DNA of 64,000 bases from Caldimonas mangrovi (GTDB taxonomy: Bacteria > Pseudomonadota > Gammaproteobacteria > Burkholderiales > Burkholderiaceae_C), in the NCBI RefSeq assembly GCF_023721835.1, contig NZ_JAMKFE010000003.1, positions 186,001-250,000 of the forward strand, given 5' to 3'. Below the pieces are notes generated by a model. That model was not told the DNA's origin. It did not search any database and saw nothing but the letters and a program-made list of their open reading frames with translations. Position numbers and translations under genes: made by a program. How positions within the stretch are numbered: the stretch's first letter is position 1; every line of letters begins with the position of its first letter. Shown here piece by piece: positions 19,544-27,963 of this stretch.

Positions 19544-20305
19544 TCAGATCACGAAGACCTGACCCGCCTCCAGGTGCTCGATGCGGTGGCCCGAATCGAG
19601 CGCGTGCACCTGCGTCACGATCGAACCCATCTCGCCCGGCTTCGCGTGCGTGACGAACACCGGCACGTCGCGGGCCAGGCCGCGCAATTCCTGCGACAAG
19701 GTGCCGGGTGACAAGTGCTTGCTCACGCGTGCCAGTTCCTGCTCGCTGTCGCCGAAGGCGGTTTCGATGACAAGCATCGCCACGCGCCGCCGCGCCAGCA
19801 CCGGCCATAGTGCCGGGTTGGGGCCGGTATCGCCAGTGAAGGCCCACCAACCGGTGCGGCCTTCGACGGCGTAGCCGACGGCGGGCACGGTGTGTTCGGC
19901 GGGCAGCACCTCGATGCGCTTGCCTTCCAGGTCGAGCACATCGCCGGTCGCAAGCGGCTCCAGTCGCAGCACCGGCCGCTCGCGCGTGGGCAACTGCGTG
20001 AAGTCGGGCCAGATCACCCAGTTGAGGATGTGAGCGCGCAGCGCCTCGATGGTGGCGGGCAGCGCGTGCACGACGATCGGGCGGGTGCGGCGGTTCATCA
20101 CGCTGTCGACCAGCAGCGGGATCGAGACGATGTGGTCGAGGTGCGAGTGCGTGACGAGGATGTGGTTGATGCGCGCGAGCTCGTCGAGCGTCAAGTCGCC
20201 GACGCCGGTGCCGGCGTCGACGAGCAGGTCGTCATCGAGCAGGAAGGACGTGGTCTTGCATCCCGCTGCGATGGCGCCGGAGCAGCCCAACACCCGGACT
20301 TTCAT
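19544..20305 (-). CDS. MBL-fold hydrolase, class II cyclic-nucleotide phosphodiesterase-like
   Basis: 253 aa. [20 protein letters not shown] is the N terminus typical of RNase Z/class II phosphodiesterase folds; [17 protein letters not shown] carries the HxHxDH zinc motif; [10 protein letters not shown] and FTGDTGPNP give the later His and Asp; [14 protein letters not shown] the last His. Proteins of this type are annotated as 3',5'-cyclic-nucleotide phosphodiesterases. The gene starts 29 bases after the adenylate cyclase stop on the same strand, so cAMP breakdown next to cAMP synthesis is a reasonable inference. An RNase Z-like role cannot be excluded. Confidence 0.78.
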   Translation of the reverse strand: MKVRVLGCSGAIAAGCKTTSFLLDDDLLVDAGTGVGDLTLDELARINHILVTHSHLDHIVSIPLLVDSVMNRRTRPIVVHALPATIEALRAHILNWVIWPDFTQLPTRERPVLRLEPLATGDVLDLEGKRIEVLPAEHTVPAVGYAVEGRTGWWAFTGDTGPNPALWPVLARRRVAMLVIETAFGDSEQELARVSKHLSPGTLSQELRGLARDVPVFVTHAKPGEMGSIVTQVHALDSGHRIEHLEAGQVFVI

Positions 20306-20334
20306 GTGGTGCGCGGTTTCCTGAGATCTGTTGT

Positions 20335-22581
20335 CTATCTGGCCTCGAAGGCCCCGTCCCATCCGGCGGGCGGCGGATGCTTGCGCAAATGCGCCACGCG
20401 GTAGGCAAAGAGACTGTACAGCCGCTTTTCAGGATTCAGGCGTTGCAAATTCAACAGTTGGACGTCGGCCTGATCCCAATCCTGCATCCGGTAGGCTTTC
20501 AGTGCCATATGCCACGCCATCAACTCGCTGGCCAACGCCTTGTCGCTGTCCGGCGACGCATGCAGCGGGGTGTACAGCGTCACCGGACGGCCCTTGCCCT
20601 TGATCTGTACGCGGTCAACCTCCTGCCACGGCAAGTGGTTGGCCGCGTCGCGCGTGCCGTCCGCGGCCAGCACATCGACGCCGTAGCTGCGTGCGAGCGC
20701 CTCGACGCGCGACGCAAGGGTCACCGCATCGCCCATCACGGTGTAGCTGCGGCGCAGGTCTGAGCCCATGTCGCCGACCCACATCATGCCGGTGTTGAGG
20801 CCGATGCCTACTGCGATTTCCGGCAGGCCGCGGGCTTGCAATTCGGCGTTGAGCGGGGCGACGGCGCGGGTCATGGCCTGGGCGGCCTGCACCGCCAGTT
20901 CGGCGTGGCGCGGCTCGTCCAACGGCGCACCCCAGAAGGCCATCAGCGCGTCGCCGATGTATTTGTCGAGGGTGCCGCGGTGATCGCGAATCACCTGGGT
21001 CATGCGCAGGAAGCAGAGATTGAGCAGTTCTCGCACCTGCTGCGGCTGCAGGCTGCCGGACAGCTGGCTGAAGTTGCGGATGTCGCAGAACAGGACCGTC
21101 AGCGGCTTGTTCTCGGCGTCCATGCCGTTCCCTTGCACCGGCTGCCGCGCCATTTCGGCGACCAGCTCTGCCGGCACGTAGTGGCCGTACAGCCGCGTCA
21201 GCGCGCGCTGTGCACGCTCCTCGACGAAATAGCCGTAGCCGACGTGCGCTGCAAACAGCGCAATGGCGAGCAGCAGCAGCGAGGCCGAGGGCATCACGAG
21301 GCCGGCAGCGACGTACAGCCAGGTGTCGACCGCCAAGATCGTGAGCAGTGCGACCGTCGCGGCCAGCGCAGCCGCGACGGCGCCGAGCTGCGGCAGCAGC
21401 AGCGCGAGCCCGATGCCGACAAGCAGCAGCATCAGCACCTCGTAGCCGAGTGCATAGTCGGGCTGCACCGGCAAGCGGCCGTCGAGCAGGCCCGACAGCA
21501 GGTTGGCATGGGCCTCGACACCCGGGTAAACCTGACCGACGGGCGTGCTGCGCAGGTCGAACATGCCGGGCGCCGTGGTGCCGACCAGCACGATCTTGCC
21601 GCTCAGCTCGGCCGGCGGCAGCCGACCCTGCAGCACGTCGCTGGCCGCCACATAGCGGAAGGAGCCGCCCTGAGGGCCGCCCGGGCCGCGGTAGGGCACC
21701 AATGCACCGACCCTGGCGTCGACGGGGATCGCCATCGACGACGGCCCGCCGGTGCGCAGCTGGATGCTGTCGAGACCTTGATAGCTGCGCGGCAGCCAGC
21801 GTTCGGCTGGAAAGCCAGGCTGCACCGGCGGCCACCCGTGCAGGCTGCGGAACATCGCCAGCGCGATCGATTCGTAGTGCTTGCCGTCGAACTCGGCGAC
21901 CAGCGGCACCGAACGCACCAAGCCGTCCGGGTCTTGTATGGAATTGAAGAAGCCAGCGTGTGGTGCCGCCTCGGCCAGCACCGGCAGGTTGGCGCCGTAT
22001 CCGTCCCAGCGGGTGAAGCGCACCGGGCGGCCGGCCAGGGCGGCACGGTCCATCACCGGGGCCGGCAGCACGCCGCTGGTGCCGCCGCCGCGGTCGCTGG
22101 TGAAGTAGTAGCCGAGCACGACCGGGCGGCCGCGCAGGGCTTGCGCAAAGCGGGCATCGTGGTCGAGCGGCGCTCGCAGCTGCTCCAGCCGGGCCTGAAA
22201 GGCGGGCACGTCCTTCAGCTCGCCGCGGGCCAACTGCTCCAGCTGCGCCAGGCCCGAGCTGTGGTCCGGTTCGGCGAACACGATGTCGAAGCCGACCAGT
22301 TGCACCCGCTGCCGCTCGAACAGTTCGCGCGTCAGCTGCGCCATGTGCTGACGGCCCCAGGGCCAGCGGCCGACGTCGGCCAGGCTTTTCTCGTCGATGT
22401 CGACAATGACGATACGCTCGTCCAGCGTGCGAGGCATCGTCGCGCGCAAGCGCACGTCGTAGATGAAGTGGTCGAGCCGCTCGATGAAGCCGAGCGGCAC
22501 CAAGCCGGTGGCATGCAGCAGCATCGGCAGCAGCAAAACGCCGGCGATCAACCATCGCGGCCAGTACTGCGTCGCGTACAC
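20335..22581 (-). CDS. CHASE2-domain adenylate/guanylate cyclase
   Basis: 748 aa. After a first membrane helix (residues 8-28), an extracytoplasmic CHASE2 domain fills about residues 30-330 (DERIVIVDIDEKSLADVGRW, GFDIVFAEPD). A block of helices at about 345-430 is followed by a class III cyclase domain from about 485 to 670. Metal-binding aspartates are in LFCDIRNFSQLSG (about 497) and KYIGDALMAFWGAP (about 541); SYTVMGDAVTLASRVE (about 612) carries the Asp that favours ATP. So cAMP is the likelier product. GTG start at 22581. It lies between the FHA gene and the MBL-hydrolase gene on the same strand. The CHASE2 ligand is unknown. Confidence 0.9.
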   Translation of the reverse strand: MYATQYWPRWLIAGVLLLPMLLHATGLVPLGFIERLDHFIYDVRLRATMPRTLDERIVIVDIDEKSLADVGRWPWGRQHMAQLTRELFERQRVQLVGFDIVFAEPDHSSGLAQLEQLARGELKDVPAFQARLEQLRAPLDHDARFAQALRGRPVVLGYYFTSDRGGGTSGVLPAPVMDRAALAGRPVRFTRWDGYGANLPVLAEAAPHAGFFNSIQDPDGLVRSVPLVAEFDGKHYESIALAMFRSLHGWPPVQPGFPAERWLPRSYQGLDSIQLRTGGPSSMAIPVDARVGALVPYRGPGGPQGGSFRYVAASDVLQGRLPPAELSGKIVLVGTTAPGMFDLRSTPVGQVYPGVEAHANLLSGLLDGRLPVQPDYALGYEVLMLLLVGIGLALLLPQLGAVAAALAATVALLTILAVDTWLYVAAGLVMPSASLLLLAIALFAAHVGYGYFVEERAQRALTRLYGHYVPAELVAEMARQPVQGNGMDAENKPLTVLFCDIRNFSQLSGSLQPQQVRELLNLCFLRMTQVIRDHRGTLDKYIGDALMAFWGAPLDEPRHAELAVQAAQAMTRAVAPLNAELQARGLPEIAVGIGLNTGMMWVGDMGSDLRRSYTVMGDAVTLASRVEALARSYGVDVLAADGTRDAANHLPWQEVDRVQIKGKGRPVTLYTPLHASPDSDKALASELMAWHMALKAYRMQDWDQADVQLLNLQRLNPEKRLYSLFAYRVAHLRKHPPPAGWDGAFEAR

Positions 22582-22665
22582 GGGGTGCTCAGGCCGGGAA
22601 TGCTGGGCCGGCGGATGTCATGCGGCGCCGTGGGGCGAAAGGGCGGGCGCCAGCAATCGTCTCGC

Positions 22666-23349
22666 TCAGGACTGCACGAACTGCATCTGGGTGCCGGCGA
22701 GTTCGATGACATCGCCGTTCTTCAGGTGCACCGGGTCGTTGCCGACGGCATTGCCGTTGACGGTCGGCTTCATGGCGCCTTCGACATGGGCAAACACATA
22801 GCCGCCCGGGCGTTTTGTGATCGACGCGACCTGCACGCCAGGCTTGCCGACGGTGGTGACGACCTTGGTGAGGCTCACTTCGCGGCCGGCCGCCGCGCCG
22901 TTGAGCACCTTGATCGAGGCCGCGGGCACCGGCGTACCGCCGAGGCCCCCGAAGCCGGACGGGGTGCTGAGCGGCGACACCGGGGGCGGCTGGAAACCGC
23001 CGGCCGGTGCGCCCGGAGCCGTGCCCGGCTTCATGACCATGGTCTTTTCGTACTCGTGCACCTCGTCAGTCAGGTACTTGATCTTGTACTTGCCGATCTC
23101 GACCGTGTCGTTGTGCGTGAGCAGTTGTTTTTTGATCGCCTTGCCGTTGATGTAGGTGCCGTTGGTGCTGTTGAGGTCTTCGATGAACACGTCCTGCCCC
23201 ACCATCTGGAGCACGGCGTGTTCACCGCTGACGGCGAGGTTGTCGATGACGATGTCGTTGTAGGGACGCCGGCCAAGAGTGGTCTTGTCCTTGGTGAGCT
23301 GAACCTCCTTGATCACCACCCCGTCGAGCGAAACGACCAGTTTCCCCAT
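22666..23349 (-). CDS. FHA-domain protein (two FHA modules)
   Basis: 227 aa. Residues 1-95 form a complete forkhead-associated domain: TTLGRRPYNDIVIDNLAVSGEHA holds the Gly-Arg, Ser and His residues that bind phosphothreonine, and LNSTNGTYINGK the conserved Asn. A Pro/Gly linker (about 118-150) leads to a second FHA-like domain (IKVLNGAAAGREVSLTKVVT ... PTVNGNAV) that lacks the Gly-Arg...Ser-x-x-His residues and probably does not bind phosphate. YEKTMVMKPG between the domains contains a threonine that could be a kinase target. It is probably the reader of the kinase encoded two genes upstream. ATG at 23349 with AGAGGT upstream. Confidence 0.9.
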   Translation of the reverse strand: MGKLVVSLDGVVIKEVQLTKDKTTLGRRPYNDIVIDNLAVSGEHAVLQMVGQDVFIEDLNSTNGTYINGKAIKKQLLTHNDTVEIGKYKIKYLTDEVHEYEKTMVMKPGTAPGAPAGGFQPPPVSPLSTPSGFGGLGGTPVPAASIKVLNGAAAGREVSLTKVVTTVGKPGVQVASITKRPGGYVFAHVEGAMKPTVNGNAVGNDPVHLKNGDVIELAGTQMQFVQS

Positions 23350-23402
23350 GCTTGACCTCTGTTGGATATGTCTCTTGTGACGCTGATTGTGGTACTGCGC
23401 TC

Positions 23403-24185
23403 TCAGCGCCTGAACGGCCACCATGAACGGCCGGCGGTCGCGGTGCCCTGGGCCCGCACGAGCACGACGGCGATATTATCCCGTCCGCCTGCGGCATTGG
23501 CGGAGGCCACCAGGCCCGTTCCCGCTTCTCGCAAGTCGTTGGCACTTTGCAACACTGCGGCGATCTGGTCGTCGCTGATCATGTCGGACAGGCCGTCCGA
23601 GCAGAGCAGCAGGATGTCGCCCGACAGCACATCGTGCAGGTGGGTTTCGAGCAGGACGTTGTCTTCGACGCCGACCGCTCGGGTCACGAGGTTCTTGTTC
23701 GAGGAAAAAGCTGCTTGTTCCGGGGTGATCAGGCCGGCATCGATCTGCTCCTGCAGCAAGGAGTGATCCTTGGTGATCTGCGTCAGCTTGCCGTTGCGGA
23801 AGCGGTAGCCGCGAGAGTCGCCGATGTGGCCCATCAGCAGCCGGCCTTCGCGCAGCACCGCCACCACCAGCGTGGTACCCATGCCGGCGTACTGCGGGTT
23901 GGAGTTGGCCGCATTGAAGATGGCGCGGTTGGCGTTGTCGACGCAGATATCCATCGCGCGCCGCACGTCGGTGTCGGTGGCGTTGGCCGAGGCTTCGGTG
24001 AGCCAGCGACCCAGTTCGGACTTGATGAAGGCGGTTGCCATGCCGCTGGCGATCTCGCCGGCGTTGTAGCCACCCATGCCGTCGGCCAGCACGGCCAGGC
24101 CGGCGGGCTCGTCCACGGCCACCGAGTCTTCGTTGTTGTCGCGTGCGCGACCCGGGTCGGTCAGACTGAAGAACTCGAAAAGCAT
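23403..24185 (-). CDS. PP2C-family Ser/Thr protein phosphatase
   Basis: 260 aa, one PP2C domain. Metal-binding motifs are present: RDNNEDS (residues 15-21), LADGMGGYNAGE (Asp35), GDSRGYRFRNG, and CSDGLSDMISDD; GGRDNIAVVLV is the final Asp motif. It removes phosphate from Ser/Thr and probably opposes the kinase encoded upstream. I chose the ATG at 24185 because MLFEFFSLTDPGRARDNNED matches the family start; a GTG at 24209 would abut the kinase TAG directly and cannot be excluded. FHA gene follows by 53 bases. No signal or membrane segment, so cytoplasmic. Confidence 0.92.
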   Translation of the reverse strand: MLFEFFSLTDPGRARDNNEDSVAVDEPAGLAVLADGMGGYNAGEIASGMATAFIKSELGRWLTEASANATDTDVRRAMDICVDNANRAIFNAANSNPQYAGMGTTLVVAVLREGRLLMGHIGDSRGYRFRNGKLTQITKDHSLLQEQIDAGLITPEQAAFSSNKNLVTRAVGVEDNVLLETHLHDVLSGDILLLCSDGLSDMISDDQIAAVLQSANDLREAGTGLVASANAAGGRDNIAVVLVRAQGTATAGRSWWPFRR

Positions 24186-24209
24186 GGAAGCGGAACTCAA
24201 AGCCGGCAC

Positions 24210-26924
24210 CTATTGTTTGGGCTTGGAAGCGGTGGCCGCCGGGTGGGCTGGATTGTGCCGCGGATCGTTGCCGGCCACGCCGGACTGCCCCCCTTGGTTA
24301 CGGGGGGGCAGGCGCAAGGTCGGTTCGGCGCTGGGCGCCGGCACTGCCGCCGTTGCAGCATACGACACACCTGCCTGGGCCACAGCACCCGGGGGCAGCA
24401 CCGTGGTGGCGCCGTCGTCGGCGGCCGGCACGGATGCAGCAGGCAGGCCGGCCGCCACGTTCATCAGGTCGGCGGCCAGTTGCTGGCCGTCCGAATAGCG
24501 GATCTCGGCGCGCTTTTCCATCGCCAGCGCCACGATGTTGGCGAGCGCCTCGGGCAGTTCCGGCCGCAGCGTGCGCACGTCGGGCGCCGTTTCGTTGGCG
24601 ATCTTGTACATCAGCTCGGCCATCGACTCGCCGCGGAAGGGCAACTGCCCGGTCAGCAGCTGGAACAGCGTGACGCCCAGCGAGTACAGGTCGCTGCGGC
24701 CGTCGATCTTGCGCCCGGCCATCTGCTCGGGCGACATGAAAGACGGCGTGCCGAGGACCATGCCGGTCTTGGTGCGCGACGAGTCGGTGATGCGAGCGAT
24801 GCCGAAGTCGGTGACCTTGACGGTGTCGCTGGCCAGGTCGTACATGATGTTGGCCGGCTTGATGTCGCGGTGCACGACACCCTGGGCATGCGCATAGGCC
24901 AGCGCCTGCGCCACACGGGCGACGACGGACACCACCTTGGCCGCGGGCAGCAGCGCGCCGGGCCGGCAGTGGGGGACCAGGTCCTGGCCCTTGAGGAATT
25001 CCATCGCGATGTACGCGAGGTCGTGTTCCTCGCCGGCATCAAAGATCGTGACGATGTTCGGGTGCTGCAACCGCCCGGCGGTCTCGGCCTCGCGGAAGAA
25101 GCGCTCGCGTGCATCGTCGAGCTCGGCGCCTTCGAATTCCTGGCTCAGCGCCATCGTCTTGATGGCCACCATGCGGCCGATCTTCGGATCGCGGCCGAGG
25201 TAGACCACGCCCATCGCGCCCTTGCCGAGTTCCTTTTCGACCTGATAGCGACCCAGCATGGGTTTTTCGACCTGGCCGTTGCCGAGCAGCACTGTTGCGC
25301 CGGCCGACGACCCACCGCCGCCGAGCATCACGGTTTCGGACAGATTCTTGGCCCGCGCGAGCTTGGTTTCGATGTCCTTGTACTTGCGGTCGTAGCCGGC
25401 CATGTGCTCGTAGATGGCCTGCGCCTTGTTGAACTGGCGCTTGCGCTCGAAGTCGAGGGCCAGGTTGTACAGGTTGTCCATCAGCGGCGTTGACAGCGGC
25501 ACCCGGCGGAACTTGTCGAAGGCCATGTCGAGCTGGCCCTGGCCTTGCAGCGCCAGGCCCAGCATGCGGTTGGTTTCGGCGGATTCCTCGTCGGACTTGA
25601 TCTTGCCCGCCTCGGTGACCAGGAAGCGCTTGGTGGTCAGCAGCAGGTGGCCGATCAGCAGCAGCGCCGCCGGCAGCACGAACTGCACCCACACCGCCAT
25701 CTGGCTCAAAAGCACCAGCTCGGCGACCAGCAGCACCAGCAGCGCCAGCCCGGTGGCGACAGCGCCGACGCCGGCCGACAGCCGGGGCAGCAGCACGATC
25801 AGGTAGAGCGCTACCAGCGCGGCGGCGCCGAGCGACAGTGCGTGGGCCCAGCCCGGCGAGGTGACGAAGTGCTCGGACAGGATGCTGGAGGTGATGTGCG
25901 CCATAGTCTCGACCGGCGTCATCGAGGCGGCAACAGGGGTGGGCAAGCTGGTGCCGACGCCGGCGGCGGTGGCACCGATCAGGACGATCTTGCCGGCGTA
26001 CTTCGAGGCCGGGATCTTGTCGTTGAGGACGTCATAGAACGAGTCGATCGGGAACGCCGGCCTGCCGTCGGTCGCATAGAAGTGCGGCCGCATCAGTGCG
26101 GCCCCGTCGGTCACGATCTTGAGCCGCCCCAGCTCGATCACGTCGCCGGTGCCGACCTTCACGTCGGCGATGCCGAGGTTCAGGCTGCTCGCAGCGGCCA
26201 GCAGGGGCAGCGACGGCACGGCGCGACCGTAGTAGTCGATCAGCAGTGCGTCGCGCCGCACCGCGCCGTCGGGGTCCTGCAGCTGCCGGAGGTGGCCGAT
26301 GCCGATCGATTTGGCGCCCAGTGGTTCGATCGGCTGCTGCGTATCGATGGCCGTGATGAGAAAAGCGCCGGCGGGGTCCAGCGAACTGGCGAGCGCGAAG
26401 TTCGGCAGCGGACGGTCCGGACGGCCGAGCGGGTCGCCCAGGCGCAGGTCGGCGGCCAGCAGCACGTTGCCGGCACGGGCCATGCTGGCGGCCAGGCGCG
26501 AGTCGGTGTCGAGCGCGGCTTCGGCGTCCTGCAGCAGCTGTGCGGCCGGCGGGTTGTCGGCCACGCCGGGCACCTGGCGCAGCCGGCGGATGTATTCCAG
26601 CCCGCGGTCTTGCTGCGGTTCGAAGAAGAAGGCGGTATGAACGATGGTCTTGGCGCCCGCGGCCGACAGCTTGTCGACCAGGCGGGCATGCACATCGCGC
26701 GACCAGGGCCAGCGGCCGATGTTGGAGATGCTCTGGTCGTCGATCGCGATGACGGCGATGCGATCGGAGGGGGTGCGGGCCGCACTGGCCATCCCGAAGT
26801 CGTAGTAGCGACGCTCCATGCCGCCGATGAAATCGGTCGCCGCGTGCAGGACCAACACGCCAAGCACCACCCAAACGCCGACGAACCAATCGGCCCGCCA
26901 GACGCTTCCCTTCCTCTTGCTCAT
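24210..26924 (-). CDS. CHASE2-domain Ser/Thr protein kinase
   Basis: 904 aa. The N-terminal helix (14-29) and a CHASE2 sensor domain (about 30-340; SDRIAVIAIDDQSISNIGRW) face the periplasm; helices at about 355-430 return to the cytoplasm. A helical/TPR-like stretch (450-525) precedes the kinase from about 555 to 820: GKGAMGVVYLGRD (P-loop), VAIKTM (Lys), VVHRDIKPANIMYD (catalytic loop), VTDFGIARI and FMSPEQMAGR. All catalytic residues are intact. The C-terminal tail (820-904) is Pro/Ala-rich and ends near PTLRLPPR. It leads an apparent operon with PP2C, FHA and cyclase genes. Its sensor domain resembles that of the cyclase. Confidence 0.93.
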   Translation of the reverse strand: MSKRKGSVWRADWFVGVWVVLGVLVLHAATDFIGGMERRYYDFGMASAARTPSDRIAVIAIDDQSISNIGRWPWSRDVHARLVDKLSAAGAKTIVHTAFFFEPQQDRGLEYIRRLRQVPGVADNPPAAQLLQDAEAALDTDSRLAASMARAGNVLLAADLRLGDPLGRPDRPLPNFALASSLDPAGAFLITAIDTQQPIEPLGAKSIGIGHLRQLQDPDGAVRRDALLIDYYGRAVPSLPLLAAASSLNLGIADVKVGTGDVIELGRLKIVTDGAALMRPHFYATDGRPAFPIDSFYDVLNDKIPASKYAGKIVLIGATAAGVGTSLPTPVAASMTPVETMAHITSSILSEHFVTSPGWAHALSLGAAALVALYLIVLLPRLSAGVGAVATGLALLVLLVAELVLLSQMAVWVQFVLPAALLLIGHLLLTTKRFLVTEAGKIKSDEESAETNRMLGLALQGQGQLDMAFDKFRRVPLSTPLMDNLYNLALDFERKRQFNKAQAIYEHMAGYDRKYKDIETKLARAKNLSETVMLGGGGSSAGATVLLGNGQVEKPMLGRYQVEKELGKGAMGVVYLGRDPKIGRMVAIKTMALSQEFEGAELDDARERFFREAETAGRLQHPNIVTIFDAGEEHDLAYIAMEFLKGQDLVPHCRPGALLPAAKVVSVVARVAQALAYAHAQGVVHRDIKPANIMYDLASDTVKVTDFGIARITDSSRTKTGMVLGTPSFMSPEQMAGRKIDGRSDLYSLGVTLFQLLTGQLPFRGESMAELMYKIANETAPDVRTLRPELPEALANIVALAMEKRAEIRYSDGQQLAADLMNVAAGLPAASVPAADDGATTVLPPGAVAQAGVSYAATAAVPAPSAEPTLRLPPRNQGGQSGVAGNDPRHNPAHPAATASKPKQ

Positions 26925-26994
26925 TGAATGCTCGTGCTTTCGTGCTGCAGATGGCAGTGAGCTGGCACGTTAGCAGAGCCCCTCTGGCAAGACA

Positions 26995-27025
26995 AGGGCG
27001 CGCTCACGGCGGTGAGCGGCGCCCT
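26995..27025 (-). terminator. Hairpin after second terC gene
   Basis: AGGGCGCGCTCAC and GGTGAGCGGCGCCCT form a long stem with one bulge, 23 bases past the stop of the TerC-like gene. The T-run on the minus strand is weak (TTGTCTT), so it is a probable, not certain, terminator. Confidence 0.5.
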
Positions 27026-27047
27026 GGGCACGGTTGGTGTGGAAGGA

Positions 27048-27770
27048 TCAGGTGGCGCTGGATTCGCCGGGGCGTGGCTTGCGCATCGCCACCAGCTTGC
27101 CGACGGCGAGCACCAGCAGCGCGCCGCCGATGCCGAAGGCGTACTTCATCACGTCGGTCTGCGGCAGCTGCGGCAGGTAGGTGGCGACGGCGGGGTCGGT
27201 CAGGGCCATCGTGCCGGCGATCCAGCCAAGCAGCATGCCACCGGCAGTGATGATGATCGGGAAGCGGTCCATCAGCTTGATCACCAGTTGGCTGCCCCAG
27301 ACGATGATCGGGATCGACACCAGCAGGCCGAAGATCACCAGCGGCATCTGGTGGCCTTCGCCGGCCGTCTCGGCGGCGCCGGCGATCGCGATGACGTTGT
27401 CCAGGCTCATCACGAAGTCGGCGATGATGACCGTTTTCACAGCGGCCCACAGCTTGTCGCTGGCCTGGATGTTGGCGTGCTCGTCCTCGTCTTCGGGGGC
27501 CAGCAGCTTGATGCCGATCCACAGCAGCAGCAGCGCGCCGACGATCTTGAGGAAGGAGATCTTCAGCAGCGTCAGCGCAAAGAAGATCAGGATCACGCGC
27601 AGCGCGATGGCGCCGAAGGTGCCCCACAGGATGCCCAGCCGGCGCTGCGCTGGCGGCAGCTTGCGGCAGGCGAGCGCGATCACGACCGCATTGTCGCCGC
27701 CCAGCAGGATATCGATCATGATGATCTGCCCGACCGCCACCCAGAACTCGGGTGTCATGAACTGCTCCAT
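27048..27770 (-). CDS. TerC-family membrane protein (YjbE type)
   Basis: 240 aa with seven or so membrane helices. The paired TerC motifs are IDILLGGDNAVVIALACRKL near residue 20 and IIADFVMSLDNVIAIAGAAE near residue 130, each with the conserved acidic-Asn pair in the helix. This is the shorter YjbE/YceF-like branch, distinct from the 321-aa Alx-type protein at 12178. The cytoplasmic loop EDEDEHANIQ is acidic. Members are linked to metalation of exported Mn-proteins or Mn2+ export. I see no yybP-ykoY element upstream; there is a hairpin at about 27806-27831. Start MEQFMTPEFW at 27770, with AGAGGA upstream. Confidence 0.88.
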   Translation of the reverse strand: MEQFMTPEFWVAVGQIIMIDILLGGDNAVVIALACRKLPPAQRRLGILWGTFGAIALRVILIFFALTLLKISFLKIVGALLLLWIGIKLLAPEDEDEHANIQASDKLWAAVKTVIIADFVMSLDNVIAIAGAAETAGEGHQMPLVIFGLLVSIPIIVWGSQLVIKLMDRFPIIITAGGMLLGWIAGTMALTDPAVATYLPQLPQTDVMKYAFGIGGALLVLAVGKLVAMRKPRPGESSAT

Positions 27771-27916
27771 GTGCTGTCCTCTTGCTTCTTGAAAAACCAG
27801 GGCGGAGCGCTGGCGCTCCTGGGGAGAACCCGTAAGTGTAGGGGGAGGCGCCCGCCAGGCCCTGCGACAACTACGTACGCCGACAGGACACCGACAGGGA
27901 ATTGACGGCCCAGACG

Positions 27917-27940
27917 AAAAGAGGCCGCAGGTGCGGCCTC
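27917..27940 (-). terminator. Rho-independent terminator of sucCD
   Basis: GAGGCCGCA/TGCGGCCTC (27921-27940) forms a perfect 9-bp stem with a two-base loop, followed on the minus strand by TTTT, 24 bases past the sucD stop. Confidence 0.85.
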
Positions 27941-27963
27941 TCGTCGGGGCGATCAGAGGGCGC

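Noticed and set aside
23547-25493. A 648-codon plus-strand frame over the PP2C and kinase genes
   Set aside because: Both minus-strand genes show complete catalytic motifs; the plus frame has none.
27771-27960. A second yybP-ykoY riboswitch before the YjbE-type TerC gene
   Set aside because: The GGGGAGTAG and AAGACC elements are missing; only a plain hairpin is present.
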